Origin: Brachyhypopomus gauderio
Taxonomy: Eukaryota > Chordata > Actinopteri > Gymnotiformes > Hypopomidae
NCBI RefSeq assembly: GCF_052324685.1
Contig: NW_027506876.1
Span: forward strand, 124,001 to 188,000
Direction: 5' to 3'
DNA: 64,000 nucleotides
Shown here: piece by piece, positions 1 to 10,916 of the stretch
Layout of the letters: each line of letters starts with the position of its first letter
How positions within the stretch are numbered: the stretch's first letter is position 1
The notes under the pieces: model-generated
Database searches by the model: none
Told to the model about the DNA's origin: nothing
Seen by the model: the letters and a program-made list of their open reading frames with translations, nothing else
Program-made: the position numbers and the translations under genes

Positions 1-124
1 ATGTTTTGTCTTAAAGCAAAGTAGACCTACTGCTTAGCCATTGTTGACATGATGACTTCCATGCTATGATAGAATGAGGAAACGCCCACGAGAGATGTGC
101 CCGTTCAGACAAGCAAGGTTTCTG

Positions 125-135
125 TAGTGTAGTGG
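125..135 (+). promoter_or_regulatory. Internal Pol III box A (representative)
   Basis: TAGTGTAGTGG fits the tRNA A-box consensus TRGYNNARNNG, at gene positions 8-18. It is preserved in nearly all 116 loci. Changed copies: G10T at 16976, 17485, 21457 and 21966; A9G at 4201 and 8288; G12A at 55853; G18A at 42063. Confidence 0.85.
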
Positions 136-168
136 TCATCACGTTCGCCTCACACGCAAAAGGTCCCT

Positions 169-179
169 GGTTCGATACC
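169..179 (+). promoter_or_regulatory. Internal Pol III box B (representative)
   Basis: GGTTCGATACC fits the B-box consensus GGTTCGANNCC, the TFIIIC site, at gene positions 52-62. Fifteen CAC copies carry G52A. Rarer changes are G57A, T54A, C56T and T59C, noted in individual entries. Confidence 0.85.
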
Positions 180-213
180 AGGCAGAAACATGCTTCTTGA
201 TAGAATGACAAAC

Positions 214-232
214 ACCACTGCTGTTTAGTGAT
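214..232 (+). other. Short hairpin 3' of tRNA (representative)
   Basis: About 24 nt after the tRNA end, ACCACT and AGTGGT can pair around a 7-nt loop GCTGTTT in most units. In this first unit the 3' arm reads AGTGAT, which weakens it. It lies in the probable 3' trailer; no known family is recognised. Confidence 0.35.
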
Positions 233-463
233 TTGTTGCCAGTGTAAAGGCTATCGGGGAGCGCTTGCCTTTAGATCCTCAAAGTGAGCTGTCAGTCTCA
301 TGTGATCGATACAGGAATGTTCTAAATCGCCATGTACCTTGATAGCAGTACTAATGCAGCCGGTTCAATCAAAATTACACTCCGTGGAAACTTACCTAGT
401 GCTTTGTCATGTTGTCTCCCAACGTAGAAAACTCATGCTACTCGGTTGATTTGTAGACGTTTG

Positions 464-475
464 TGTTATAAAGGT
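464..475 (+). promoter_or_regulatory. Conserved TATAAAG motif in spacer (representative)
   Basis: GTGTTATAAAGG is found in essentially every unit, including the tRNA-less 198-bp units. It lies about 160 bp upstream of the next tRNA, too far to be that gene's upstream TATA element. It could be a Pol II-type TATA box driving spacer transcription, or simply conserved repeat sequence. Function is inferred only. Confidence 0.25.
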
Positions 476-627
476 ATCGAATGATATCAACATTTGGTGT
501 TTGGATGTGAATGTTTTGTCTTAAAGCAGAGTAGACTTACTGCTTAGCCATTGTTGACATGATGACTTCCATGCTCTGATAGAATGAGGAAACGCCCACG
601 AGAGATGTGACCGTTCAGACAAGCAAG

Positions 628-700
628 GTTTCTGTAGTGTAGTGGTCATCACGTTTGCCTCACACCCGAAAGGTCCCTGGTTCGATACCAGGCAGAAACA
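628..700 (+). tRNA. tRNA-Val (CAC), locus 2
   Basis: Anticodon 661-663. C29T and G39C: pair 31-39 becomes C-C and 29-41 becomes U-G. Confidence 0.88.
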
Positions 701-1137
701 TGCTTCTTGATAGAATGACAAACACCACTGCTGTTTAGTGGTTTGTTGCCAGTGTAAAGGCTATCGGGGAGCGCTTGCCTTTAGATCCTCAAAGTGAGCT
801 GTCAGTCTCATGTGATCGATACAGGAATGTTCTAAATCGCCATGTACCTTGATAGCAGTACTAATGCAGCCGGTTCAATCAAAATTACACTCCGTGGAAA
901 CTTACCTAGTGCTTTGTCATGTTGTCTCCCAACATAGAAAACTCATGCTACTCGGTTGATTTGTAGACGTTTGTCTTATAAAGGTATCGAATGATGTCAA
1001 CATTTGGTGTTTCGATGTGAATGTTTTGTCTTAAAGCAGAGTAGACCTACTGCTTAACCATTGTTGACATGATGACTTCCATGCTCTGATAGAATGAGGA
1101 AACGCCCACGAGAGATGTGCCCGTTCAGACAAGCAAG

Positions 1138-1210
1138 GTTTCTGTAGTGTAGTGGTCATCACGTTCGCCTCACACGCAAAAGGTCCCTGGTTCGATACCA
1201 GGCAGAAACA
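1138..1210 (+). tRNA. tRNA-Val (CAC), locus 3
   Basis: Anticodon 1171-1173. G41A (C29-A41 mismatch). Confidence 0.9.
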
Positions 1211-1647
1211 TGCTTCTTGATAGAATGACAAAAACCACTGCTGTTTAGTGATTTGTTGCCAGTGTAAAGGCTATCGGGGAGCGCTTGCCTTTAGATCCTC
1301 AAAGTGAGCTGTCAGTCTCATGTGATCGATACAGGAATGTTCTAAATCGCCATGTACCTTGATAACAGTACTAATGCAGCCGGTTCAATCAAAATTACAC
1401 TCCGTGGAAACTTACCTAGTGCTTTGTCATGTTGTCTCCCAACATAGAAAACTCATGCTACTCGGTTGATTTGTAGACGTTTGTGTTATAAAGGTATCGA
1501 ATGATGTCAACATTTGGTGTTTGGATGTGAATGTTTTGTCTTAAAGCAGAGTAGACCTACTGCTTAGCCATTGTTGACATGATGACTTCCATGCTCTGAT
1601 AGAATGAGGAAACGCCCACGAGAGATGTGACCGTTCAGACAAGCAAG

Positions 1648-1720
1648 GTTTCTGTAGTGTAGTGGTCATCACGTTTGCCTCACACCCGAAAGGTCCCTGG
1701 TTCGATACCAGGCAGAAACA
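1648..1720 (+). tRNA. tRNA-Val (CAC), locus 4
   Basis: Anticodon 1681-1683. C29T, G39C. Confidence 0.88.
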
Positions 1721-2157
1721 TGCTTCTTGATAGAATGACAAACACCACTGCTGTTTAGTGGTTTGTTGCCAGTGTAAAGGCTATCGGGGAGCGCTTGCCT
1801 TTAGATCCTCAAAGTGAGCTGTCAGTCTCATGTGATCGATACAGGAATGTTCTAAATCGCCATGTACCTTGATAGCAGTACTAATGCAGCCGGTTCAATC
1901 AAAATTACACTTCGTGGAAACTTACCTAGTGCTTTGTCATGTTGTCTCCCAACATAGAAAACTCATGCTACTCGGTTGATTTGTAGACGTTTGTCTTATA
2001 AAGGTATCGAATGATGTCAACATTTGGTGTTTCGATGTGAATGTTTTGTCTTAAAGCAGAGTAGACCTACTGCTTAACCATTGTTGACATGATGACTTCC
2101 ATGCTCTGATAGAATGAGGAAACGCCCACGAGAGATGTGCCCGTTCAGACAAGCAAG

Positions 2158-2230
2158 GTTTCTGTAGTGTAGTGGTCATCACGTTCGCCTCACACGCAAA
2201 AGGTCCCTGGTTCGATACCAGGCAGAAACA
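2158..2230 (+). tRNA. tRNA-Val (CAC), locus 5
   Basis: Anticodon 2191-2193. G41A. Confidence 0.9.
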
Positions 2231-2667
2231 TGCTTCTTGATAGAATGACAAAAACCACTGCTGTTTAGTGATTTGTTGCCAGTGTAAAGGCTATCGGGGA
2301 GCGCTTGCCTTTAGATCCTCAAAGTGAGCTGTCAGTCTCATGTGATCGATACAGGAATGTTCTAAATCGCCATGTACCTTGATAACAGTACTAATGCAGC
2401 CGGTTCAATCAAAATTACACTCCATGGAAACTTACCTAGTGCTTTGTCATGTTGTCTCCCAACATAGAAAACTCATGCTACTCGGTTGATTTGTAGACGT
2501 TTGTGTTATAAAGGTATCGAATGATGTCAACATTTGGTGTTTGGATGTGAATGTTTTGTCTTAAAGCAGAGTAGACCTACTGCTTAGCCATTGTTGACAT
2601 GATGACTTCCATGCTCTGATAGAATGAGGAAACGCCCACGAGAGATGTGCCCATTCAGACAAGCAAG

Positions 2668-2740
2668 GTTTCTGTAGTGTAGTGGTCATCACGTTCGCCT
2701 AACACGCGAAAGGTCCCTGGTTCGATACCAGGCAGAAACA
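2668..2740 (+). tRNA. tRNA-Val (AAC), locus 6
   Basis: Anticodon 2701-2703. Identical to the reference body with all stems paired; A34 would be expected to become inosine. First AAC gene of the window, in a CAC-type flank (GAATGACATACACACC). Confidence 0.96.
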
Positions 2741-3178
2741 TGCTTCTTGATAGAATGACATACACACCACTGCTGTTTAGTGGTTGTTGCCAGTGTAAAG
2801 GCTATCAGCGAGCTCTTCCCTTTAGATCCTCAAAGTGAGCTGTCAGTCTCATGTGATCGATACAGGAATGTTCTAAATCGCCATGTACCTTGATAGCAGT
2901 ACTAATGCAGCCAGTTCAATCAAAATGAAACTCAGTGGAAACTTACCTAGTGCTTTGTCATGTTGTCTCCCAACATAGAAAACTCATGCTACTCGGTTGA
3001 TTTGTAGACGTTTGTGTTATAAAGGTATCGAATGATGTCAACATTTGGTGTTTGGATGTGAATGTTTTGTCTTAAAGCAGAGTAGACCTACTGCTTAGCC
3101 ATTGTTGACATGATGACTTCCATGCTCTGATTGTATGAGGAAACGCCCACGAGAGATGTGCCCATTCAGACATGCAAG

Positions 3179-3251
3179 GTTTCTGTAGTGTAGTGGTCAT
3201 CACGTTTGCCTCACACGCGAAAGGTCCCTAGTTCGATACCAGGCAGAAACA
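3179..3251 (+). tRNA. tRNA-Val (CAC), locus 7
   Basis: Anticodon 3212-3214. C29T (U-G pair) and G52A, which breaks T-stem pair 52-62 and the first base of box B. Confidence 0.86.
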
Positions 3252-3690
3252 TGCTTCTTGATAGAATGACATACACACCACTGCTGTTTAGTGGTTTGTT
3301 GCCAGTGTAAAGGCTATCGGCAAACTCTTCCCTTTAGATCCTCAAAGTGAGCTGTCAGTCTCATGTGATTGATACAGGAATGTTCTAAATCGCCATGTAC
3401 CTTGATAGCAGTACTAATGCAGCCAGTTCAATCAAAATGAAACTCAGTGGAAACTTACCTAGTGCTTTGTCATGTTGTCTCCCAACATAGAAAACTCATG
3501 CTACTCGGTTGATTTGTAGACGTTTGTGTTATAAAGGGATCGAATGATGTCAACATTTGGTGTTTGGATGTGAATGTTTTGTCTTAAAGCAAAGTAGACC
3601 TACTGCTTAGCCATTGTTGACATGATGACTTCCATGCTATGATAGAATGAGGAAACGCCCACGAGAGATGTGCCCGTTCAGACAAGCAAG

Positions 3691-3763
3691 GTTTCTGTAG
3701 TGTAGTGGTCATCACGTTCGCCTCACACGCAAAAGGTCCCTGGTTCGATACCAGGCAGAAACA
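3691..3763 (+). tRNA. tRNA-Val (CAC), locus 8
   Basis: Anticodon 3724-3726. G41A. Confidence 0.9.
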
Positions 3764-4200
3764 TGCTTCTTGATAGAATGACAAACACCACTGCTGTTTA
3801 GTGATTTGTTGCCAGTGTAAAGGCTATCGGGGAGCGCTTGCCTTTAGATCCTCAAAGTGAGCTGTCAGTCTCATGTGATCGATACAGGAATGTTCTAAAT
3901 CGCCATGTACCTTGATAGCAGTACTAATGCAGCCGGTTCAATCAAAATTACACTCCGTGGAAACTTACCTAGTGCTTTGTCATGTTGTCTCCCAACGTAG
4001 AAAACTCATGCTACTCGGTTGATTTGTAGACGTTTGTGTTATAAAGGGATCGAATGATGTCAACATTTGGTGTTTGGATGTGAATGTTTTGTCTTAAAGC
4101 AGAGTAGACCTACTGCTTAGCCATTGTTGACATCATGACTTCCATGCTCTGATTGTATGAGGAAACGCCTACGAGAGATGTGCCCGTTCAGACAAGCAAG

Positions 4201-4273
4201 GTTTCTGTGGTGTAGTGGTCATCACGTTTGCCTCACACCCGAAAGATCCCTGGTTCGATACCAGGCAGAAACA
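4201..4273 (+). tRNA. tRNA-Val (CAC), locus 9
   Basis: Anticodon 4234-4236. C29T, G39C, plus A9G and G46A, two tertiary-core positions. Confidence 0.85.
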
Positions 4274-4712
4274 TGCTTCTTGATAGAATGACATACACAC
4301 CACTGCTGTTTAGTGGTTTGTTGCCAGTGTAAAGGCTATCGGCGAGCTCTTCCCTTTAGATCCTCAAAGTGAGCTGTCAGTCTCATGTGATCGATACAGG
4401 AATGTTCTAAATCGCCATGTACCTTGATAGCAGTACTAATGCAGCCAGTTCAATCAAAATGAAACTCAGTGGAAACTTACCTAGTGCTTTGTCATGTTGT
4501 CTCCCAACATAGAAAACTCATGCTACTCGGTTGATTTGTAGACGTTTGTGTTATAAAGGTATCGAATGATGTCAACATTTGGTGTTTGGATGTGAATGTT
4601 TTGTCTTAAAGCAGAGTAGACCTACTGCTTAGCCATTGTTGACATGATGACTTCCATGCTCTGATTGTATGAGGAAACGCCCACGAGAGATGTGCCCATT
4701 CAGACATGCAAG

Positions 4713-4785
4713 GTTTCTGTAGTGTAGTGGTCATCACGTTCGCCTCACACGTGAAAGGTCCCTAGTTCGATACCAGGCAGAAACA
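4713..4785 (+). tRNA. tRNA-Val (CAC), locus 10
   Basis: Anticodon 4746-4748. C40T (G30-U40 wobble) and G52A. Confidence 0.86.
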
Positions 4786-5224
4786 TGCTTCTTGATAGAA
4801 TGACATACACACCACTGCTGTTTAGTGGTTTGTTGCCAGTGTAAAGGCTATCGGCGAACTCTTCCCTTTAGATCCTCAAAGTGAGCTGTCAGTCTCATGT
4901 GATCGATACAGGAATGTTCTAAATCGCCATGTACCTGGATAGCAGTACTAATGCAGCCAGTTCAATCAAAATGAAACTCAGTGGAAACTTACCTAGTGCT
5001 TTGTCATGTTGTCTCCCAACATAGAAAACTCATGCTACTCGGTTGATTTGTAGACGTTTGTGTTATAAAGGGATCGAATGATGTCAACATTTGGTGTTTG
5101 GATGTGAATGTTTTGTCTTAAAGCAGAGTAGACCTACTGCTTAGCCATTGTTGACATGATGACTTCCATGCTCTGATTGTATGAGGAAACGCCTACGAGA
5201 GATGTGCCCATTCAAACATGCAAG

Positions 5225-5297
5225 GTTTCTGTAGTGTAGTGGTCATCACGTTCTCCACACACGCGAAAGGTTCCTGGTTCGATACCAGGCAGAAACA
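5225..5297 (+). tRNA. tRNA-Val (CAC), locus 11, U33A
   Basis: Anticodon 5258-5260. Loop CACACAC: U33 replaced by A. Also G30T (mismatch with C40) and C48T. Likely non-functional in decoding. Confidence 0.75.
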
Positions 5298-5734
5298 TGC
5301 TTCTTGATAGAATGACAAACACCACTGCTGTTTAGTGGTTTGTTGCCAGTGTAAAGGCTATCGGGGAGCTCTTCCCTTTAGATCCTCAAAGTGAGCTCTC
5401 AGTCTCATGTGATCGATACAGGAATGTTCTAAATCGCCATGTACCTTGATAGCAGTACAAATGCAATCGGTTCAATCAAAATTACACTCCGTGGAAACTT
5501 ACCTAGTGCTTTGTCATGTTGTCTCCCAACATAGAAAACTCATGCTACTCGGTTGATTTGTAGACGTTTGTGTTATAAAGGTATCGAATGATGTCAACAT
5601 TTGGTGTTTGGATGTGAATGTTTTGTCTTAAAGCAGAGTAGACCTACTGCTTAGCCATTGTTGACATGATCACTTCCATGCTTTTATTGTATGAGGAAAT
5701 GCCCACGAGAGATGTGCCCATTCAGACAAGCAAG

Positions 5735-5807
5735 GTTTCTGTAGTGTAGTGGTCATCACGTTTGCCTCACACCCGAAAGGTCCCTGGTTCGATACCAGGC
5801 AGAAACA
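5735..5807 (+). tRNA. tRNA-Val (CAC), locus 12
   Basis: Anticodon 5768-5770. C29T, G39C. The 5' flank carries the GCTTTTATTG variant. Confidence 0.88.
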
Positions 5808-6244
5808 TGCTTCTTGATAGAATGACAAACACCACTGCTGTTTAGTGATTTGTTGCCAGTGTAAAGGCTATCGGGGAGCGCTTGCCTTTAGATCCTCAAA
5901 GTGAGCTGTCAGTCTCATGTGATCGATACAGGAATGTTCTAAATCGCCATGTACCTTGATAGCAGTACTAATGCAGCCAGTTCAATCAAAATGAAACTCA
6001 GTGGAAACTTACCTGGTGCTTTGTCATGTTGTCTCCCAACATAGAAAACTCATGCTACTCGGTTGATTTGTAGACGTTTGTGTTATAAAGGGATCGAATG
6101 ATGTCAACATTTGGTGTTTGGATGTGAATGTTTTGTCTTAAAGCAGAGTAGACCTACTGCTTAGCCATTGTTGACATGATGACTTCCATGCTCTGATAGA
6201 ATGAGGAAACGCCCACGAGAGATGTGCCCGTTCAGACAAGCAAG

Positions 6245-6317
6245 GTTTCTGTAGTGTAGTGGTCATCACGTTCGCCTCACACGCAAAAGGTCCCTGGTTC
6301 GATACCAGGCAGAAACA
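6245..6317 (+). tRNA. tRNA-Val (CAC), locus 13
   Basis: Anticodon 6278-6280. G41A. Confidence 0.9.
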
Positions 6318-6754
6318 TGCTTCTTGATAGAATGACAAACACCACTGCTGTTTAGTGATTTGTTGCCAGTGTAAAGGCTATCGGGGAGCGCTTGCCTTTA
6401 GATCCTCAAAGTGAGCTGTCAGTCTCATGTGATCGATACAGGAATGTTCTAAATCGCCATGTACCTTGATAACAGTACTAATGCAGCCGGTTCAATCAAA
6501 ATTACACTCCGTGGAAACTTACCTAGTGCTTTGTCATGTTGTCTCCCAACATAGAAAACTCATGCTACTCGGTTGATTTGTAGACGTTTGTGTTATAAAG
6601 GTATCGAATGATGTCAACATTTGGTGTTTGGATGTGAATGTTTTGTCTTAAAGCAGAGTAGACCTACTGCTTAGCCATTGTTGACATGATGACTTCCATG
6701 CTCTGATAGAATGAGGAAACGCCCACGAGAGATGTGCCCATTCAGACAAGCAAG

Positions 6755-6827
6755 GTTTCTGTAGTGTAGTGGTCATCACGTTCGCCTCACACGCGAAAGG
6801 TACCTGGTTCGATACCAGGCAGAAACA
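6755..6827 (+). tRNA. tRNA-Val (CAC), locus 14
   Basis: Anticodon 6788-6790. All stems paired; only C48A in the variable loop. One of three structurally sound CAC genes. Confidence 0.95.
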
Positions 6828-7265
6828 TGCTTCTTGATAGAATGACATACACACCACTGCTGTTTAGTGGTTGTTGCCAGTGTAAAGGCTATCGGCGAGC
6901 TCTTCCCTTTAGATCCTCAAAGTGAGCTGTCAGTCTCATGTGATCGATACAGGAATGTTCTAAATCGCCATGTACCTTGATAGCAGTACTAATGCAGCCA
7001 GTTCAATCAAAATGAAACTCAGTGGAAACTTACCTAGTGCTTTGTCATGTTGTCCCCCAACATAGAAAACTCATGCTACTCGGTTGATTTGTAGACGTTT
7101 GTGTTATAAAGGTATCGAATGATGTCAACATTTGGTGTTTGGATGTGAATGTTTTGTCTTAAAGCAGAGTAGACCTACTGCTTAGCCATTGTTGACATGA
7201 TGACTTCCATGCTCTGATTGTATGAGGAAACGCCCACGAGAGATGTGCCCATTCAGACATGCAAG

Positions 7266-7338
7266 GTTTCTGTAGTGTAGTGGTCATCACGTTCGCCTCA
7301 CACGCGAAAGGTCCCTAGTTCGATACCAGGCAGAAACA
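7266..7338 (+). tRNA. tRNA-Val (CAC), locus 15
   Basis: Anticodon 7299-7301. G52A (box B, T stem). Confidence 0.88.
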
Positions 7339-7777
7339 TGCTTCTTGATAGAATGACATACACACCACTGCTGTTTAGTGGTTTGTTGCCAGTGTAAAGG
7401 CTATCGGCGAACTCTTCCCTTTAGATCCTCAAAGTGAGCTGTCAGTCTCATGTGATTGATACAGGAATGTTCTAAATCGCCATGTACCTTGATAGCAGTA
7501 CTAATGCAGCCAGTTCAATCAAAATGAAACTCAGTGGAAACTTACCTAGTGCTTTGTCATGTTGTCTCCCAACATAGAAAACTCATGCTACTCGGTTGAT
7601 TTGTAGACGTTTGTGTTATAAAGGGATCGAATTATGTCAACATTTGGTGTTTGGATGTGAATGTTTTGTCTTAAAGCAGAGTAGACCTACTGCTTAGCCA
7701 TTGTTGACATGATGACTTCCATGCTATGATAGAATGAGGAAACGCCCACGAGAGATGTGCCCGTTCAGACAAGCAAG

Positions 7778-7850
7778 GTTTCTGTAGTGTAGTGGTCATC
7801 ACGTTCGCCTCACACGCAAAAGGTCCCTGGTTCGATACCAGGCAGAAACA
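7778..7850 (+). tRNA. tRNA-Val (CAC), locus 16
   Basis: Anticodon 7811-7813. G41A. Confidence 0.9.
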
Positions 7851-8287
7851 TGCTTCTTGATAGAATGACAAACACCACCGCTGTTTAGTGATTTGTTGCC
7901 AGTGTAAAGGCTATCGGGGAGCGCTTGCCTTTAGATCCTCAAAGTGAGCTGTCAGTCTCATGTGATCGATACAGGAATGTTCTAAATCGCCATGTACCTT
8001 GATAGCAGTACTAATGCAGCCGGTTCAATCAAAATTACACTCCGTGGAAACTTACCTAGTGCTTTGTCATGTTGTCTCCCAACGTAGAAAACTCATGCTA
8101 CTCGGTTGATTTGTAGACGTTTGTGTTATAAAGGGATCGAATGATGTCAACATTTGGTGTTTGGATGTGAATGTTTTGTCTTAAAGCAGAGTAGACCTAC
8201 TGCTTAGCCATTGTTGACATCATGACTTCCATGCTCTGATTGTATGAGGAAACGCCTACGAGAGATGTGCCCGTTCAGACAAGCAAG

Positions 8288-8360
8288 GTTTCTGTGGTGT
8301 AGTGGTCATCACGTTTGCCTCACACCCGAAAGATCCCTGGTTCGATACCAGGCAGAAACA
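8288..8360 (+). tRNA. tRNA-Val (CAC), locus 17
   Basis: Anticodon 8321-8323. C29T, G39C, A9G, G46A; twin of 4201. Confidence 0.85.
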
Positions 8361-8799
8361 TGCTTCTTGATAGAATGACATACACACCACTGCTGTTTAG
8401 TGGTTTGTTGCCAGTGTAAAGGCTATCGGCGAGCTCTTCCCTTTAGATCCTCAAAGTGAGCTGTCAGTCTCATGTGATCGATACAGGAATGTTCTAAATC
8501 GCCATGTACCTTGATAGCAGTACTAATGCAGCCAGTTCAATCAAAATGAAACTCAGTGGAAACTTACCTAGTGCTTTGTCATGTTGTCTCCCAACATAGA
8601 AAACTCATGCTACTCGGTTGATTTGTAGACGTTTGTGTTATAAAGGTATCGAATGATGTCAACATTTGGTGTTTGGATGTGAATGTTTTGTCTTAAAGCA
8701 GAGTAGACCTACTGCTTAGCCATTGTTGACATGATGACTTCCATGCTCTGATTGTATGAGGAAACGCCCACGAGAGATGTGCCCATTCAGACATGCAAG

Positions 8800-8872
8800 G
8801 TTTCTGTAGTGTAGTGGTCATCACGTTCGCCTCACACGTGAAAGGTCCCTAGTTCGATACCAGGCAGAAACA
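8800..8872 (+). tRNA. tRNA-Val (CAC), locus 18
   Basis: Anticodon 8833-8835. C40T and G52A; twin of 4713. Confidence 0.86.
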
Positions 8873-9311
8873 TGCTTCTTGATAGAATGACATACACACC
8901 ACTGCTGTTTAGTGGTTTGTTGCCAGTGTAAAGGCTATCGGCGAACTCTTCCCTTTAGATCCTCAAAGTGAGCTGTCAGTCTCATGTGATCGATACAGGA
9001 ATGTTCTAAATCGCCATGTACCTTGATAGCAGTACTAATGCAGCCAGTTCAATCAAAATGAAACTCAGTGGAAACTTACCTAGTGCTTTGTCATGTTGTC
9101 TCCCAACATAGAAAACTCATGCTACTCGGTTGATTTGTAGACGTTTGTGTTATAAAGGGATCGAATGATGTCAACATTTGGTGTTTGGATGTGAATGTTT
9201 TGTCTTAAAGCAGAGTAGACCTACTGCTTAGCCATTGTTGACATGATGACTTCCATGCTCTGATTGTATGAGGAAACGCCTACGAGAGATGTGCCCATTC
9301 AGACATGCAAG

Positions 9312-9384
9312 GTTTCTGTAGTGTAGTGGTCATCACGTTCGCCACACACGCGGAAGGTTCCTGGTTCGATACCAGGCAGAAACA
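9312..9384 (+). tRNA. tRNA-Val (CAC), locus 19, U33A
   Basis: Anticodon 9345-9347. U33A, A42G (U-G pair), C48T. Confidence 0.76.
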
Positions 9385-9821
9385 TGCTTCTTGATAGAAT
9401 GACAAACACCACTGCTGTTTAGTGGTTTGTTGCCAGTGTAAAGGCTATCGGGGAGCTCTTCCCTTTAGATCCTCAAAGTGAGCTGTCAGTCTCATGTGAT
9501 CGATACAGCAATGTTCTAATTCGCCATGTACCTTGATAGCAGTACTAATGCAGCCGGTTCAATCAAAATTACACTCCGTGGAAACTTACCTAGTGCTTTG
9601 TCATGTTGTCTCCCAACGTAGAAAACTCATGCTACTCGGTTGATTTGTAGACGTTTGTGTTATAAAGGGATCGAATGATGTCAACATTTGGTGTTTGGAT
9701 GTGAATGTTTTGTCTTAAATCAGAGTAGACCTACTGCTTAGCCATTGTTGACATGATGACTTCCATGCTCTGATTGTATGAGGAAACGCCCACGAGAGAT
9801 GTGCCCATTCAGACTGGCAAG

Positions 9822-9894
9822 GTTTCTGTAGTGTAGTGGTCATCACGTTCGCCTAACACGCGAAAGGTCCCTGGTTCAATACCAGGCAGAAACA
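9822..9894 (+). tRNA. tRNA-Val (AAC), locus 20
   Basis: Anticodon 9855-9857. G57A in the T loop, a tolerated purine swap inside box B. 5' flank GACTGGCAAG. Confidence 0.93.
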
Positions 9895-10333
9895 TGCTTC
9901 TTGATAAAATTACAAACACACCACTGCTGTTTAGTGGTTTGTTGCCAGTGTAAAGGCTATCGGGGAGCTCTTCCCTTTAGATCCTCAAAGTGAGCTCTCA
10001 GTCTCATGTGATCGATACAGGAATGTTCTAAATCGCCATGTACCTTGATAGCAGTACAAATGCAATCGGTTCAATCAAAATTACACTCCGTGGAAACTTA
10101 CCTAGTGCTTTGTCATGTTGTCTCCCAACATAGAAAACTCATGCTACTCGGTTGATTTGTAGACGTTTGTGTTATAAAGGTATCGAATGATGTCAACATT
10201 TGGTGTTTGGATGTGAATGTTTTGTCTTAAAGCAGAGTAGACCTACTGCTTAGCCATTGTTGACATGATCACTTCCATGCTTTTATTGTATGAGGAAATG
10301 CCCACGAGAGATGTGCCCATTCAGACAAGCAAG

Positions 10334-10406
10334 GTTTCTGTAGTGTAGTGGTCATCACGTTTGCCTCACACCCGAAAGGTCCCTGGTTCGATACCAGGCA
10401 GAAACA
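10334..10406 (+). tRNA. tRNA-Val (CAC), locus 21
   Basis: Anticodon 10367-10369. C29T, G39C. Confidence 0.88.
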
Positions 10407-10843
10407 TGCTTCTTGATAGAATGACAAACACCACTGCTGTTTAGTGGTTTGTTGCCAGTGTAAAGGCTATCGGGGAGCGCTTGCCTTTAGATCCTCAAAG
10501 TGAGCTGTCAGTCTCATGTGATCGATACAGGAATGTTCTAAATCGCCATGTACCTTGATAGCAGTACTAATGCAGCCGGTTCAATCAAAATTACACTCCG
10601 TGGAAACTTACCTAGTGCTTTGTCATGTTGTCTCCCAACATAGAAAACTCATGCTACTCGGTTGATTTGTAGACGTTTGTGTTATAAAGGTATCGAATGA
10701 TGTCAACATTTGGTGTTTGGATGTGAATGTTTTGTCTTAAAGCAGAGTAGACCTACTGCTTAGCCATTGTTGACATGATGACTTCCATGCTCTGATTGTA
10801 TGAGGAAACGCCCACGAGAGATGTGCCCATTCAGACATGCAAG

Positions 10844-10916
10844 GTTTCTGTAGTGTAGTGGTCATCACGTTCGCCTCACACGCGAAAGGTCCCTAGTTCG
10901 ATACCAGGCAGAAACA
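10844..10916 (+). tRNA. tRNA-Val (CAC), locus 22
   Basis: Anticodon 10877-10879. G52A. Confidence 0.88.

Larger units (their letters stand above)
118..190 (+). tRNA. tRNA-Val (CAC), locus 1
   Basis: Full 73-nt cloverleaf: acceptor GTTTCTG/CAGAAAC with A73, D arm with GG in the loop, 7-nt anticodon loop CTCACAC with anticodon CAC at 151-153, T arm CCTGG-TTCGATA-CCAGG, no intron and no encoded CCA. It would decode valine GUG codons. The body closely resembles vertebrate tRNA-Val. Departure: G41A (a CpG transition) leaves a C29-A41 mismatch in the anticodon stem. Downstream, TTCTT begins 4 nt after the gene and the first TTTT is 324 bp away. Confidence 0.9.
3..2552 (+). repeat. Alternating two-unit repeat, period 1020 bp
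   Basis: Five units alternate between two CAC forms: G41A genes (118, 1138, 2158) and C29T/G39C genes (628, 1648). Units two apart are nearly identical while neighbours differ, so the amplified unit was a dimer. Confidence 0.85.
2043..5390 (+). repeat. Higher-order repeat, period 4087, copy 1
   Basis: tRNA genes at 2158, 2668, 3179, 3691, 4201, 4713 and 5225 correspond one by one, at exactly +4087, to those at 6245, 6755, 7266, 7778, 8288, 8800 and 9312. Rare markers are shared, such as A9G with G46A at 4201/8288 and C40T at 4713/8800. The end is approximate. Confidence 0.8.
6130..9477 (+). repeat. Higher-order repeat, period 4087, copy 2
   Basis: Second copy of the seven-unit block. The anticodon differs at one position pair (2668 AAC, 6755 CAC), showing that exchange or conversion continued after duplication. 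Confidence 0.8.

Noticed and set aside
11-211. Recurrent 66-69 aa minus-strand open frames beginning MSFYQEACFC, in about 19 units
   Set aside because: They lie antisense across the tRNA gene, exist only where the anticodon-arm variant lacks a stop, and follow the tRNA sequence. No independent sign of coding.
370-390. Spacer motif GCCGGTTCAATCAAAA as a second box B or tRNA relic
   Set aside because: Only GGTTCAA matches; the CC end of box B and any cloverleaf pairing are missing.
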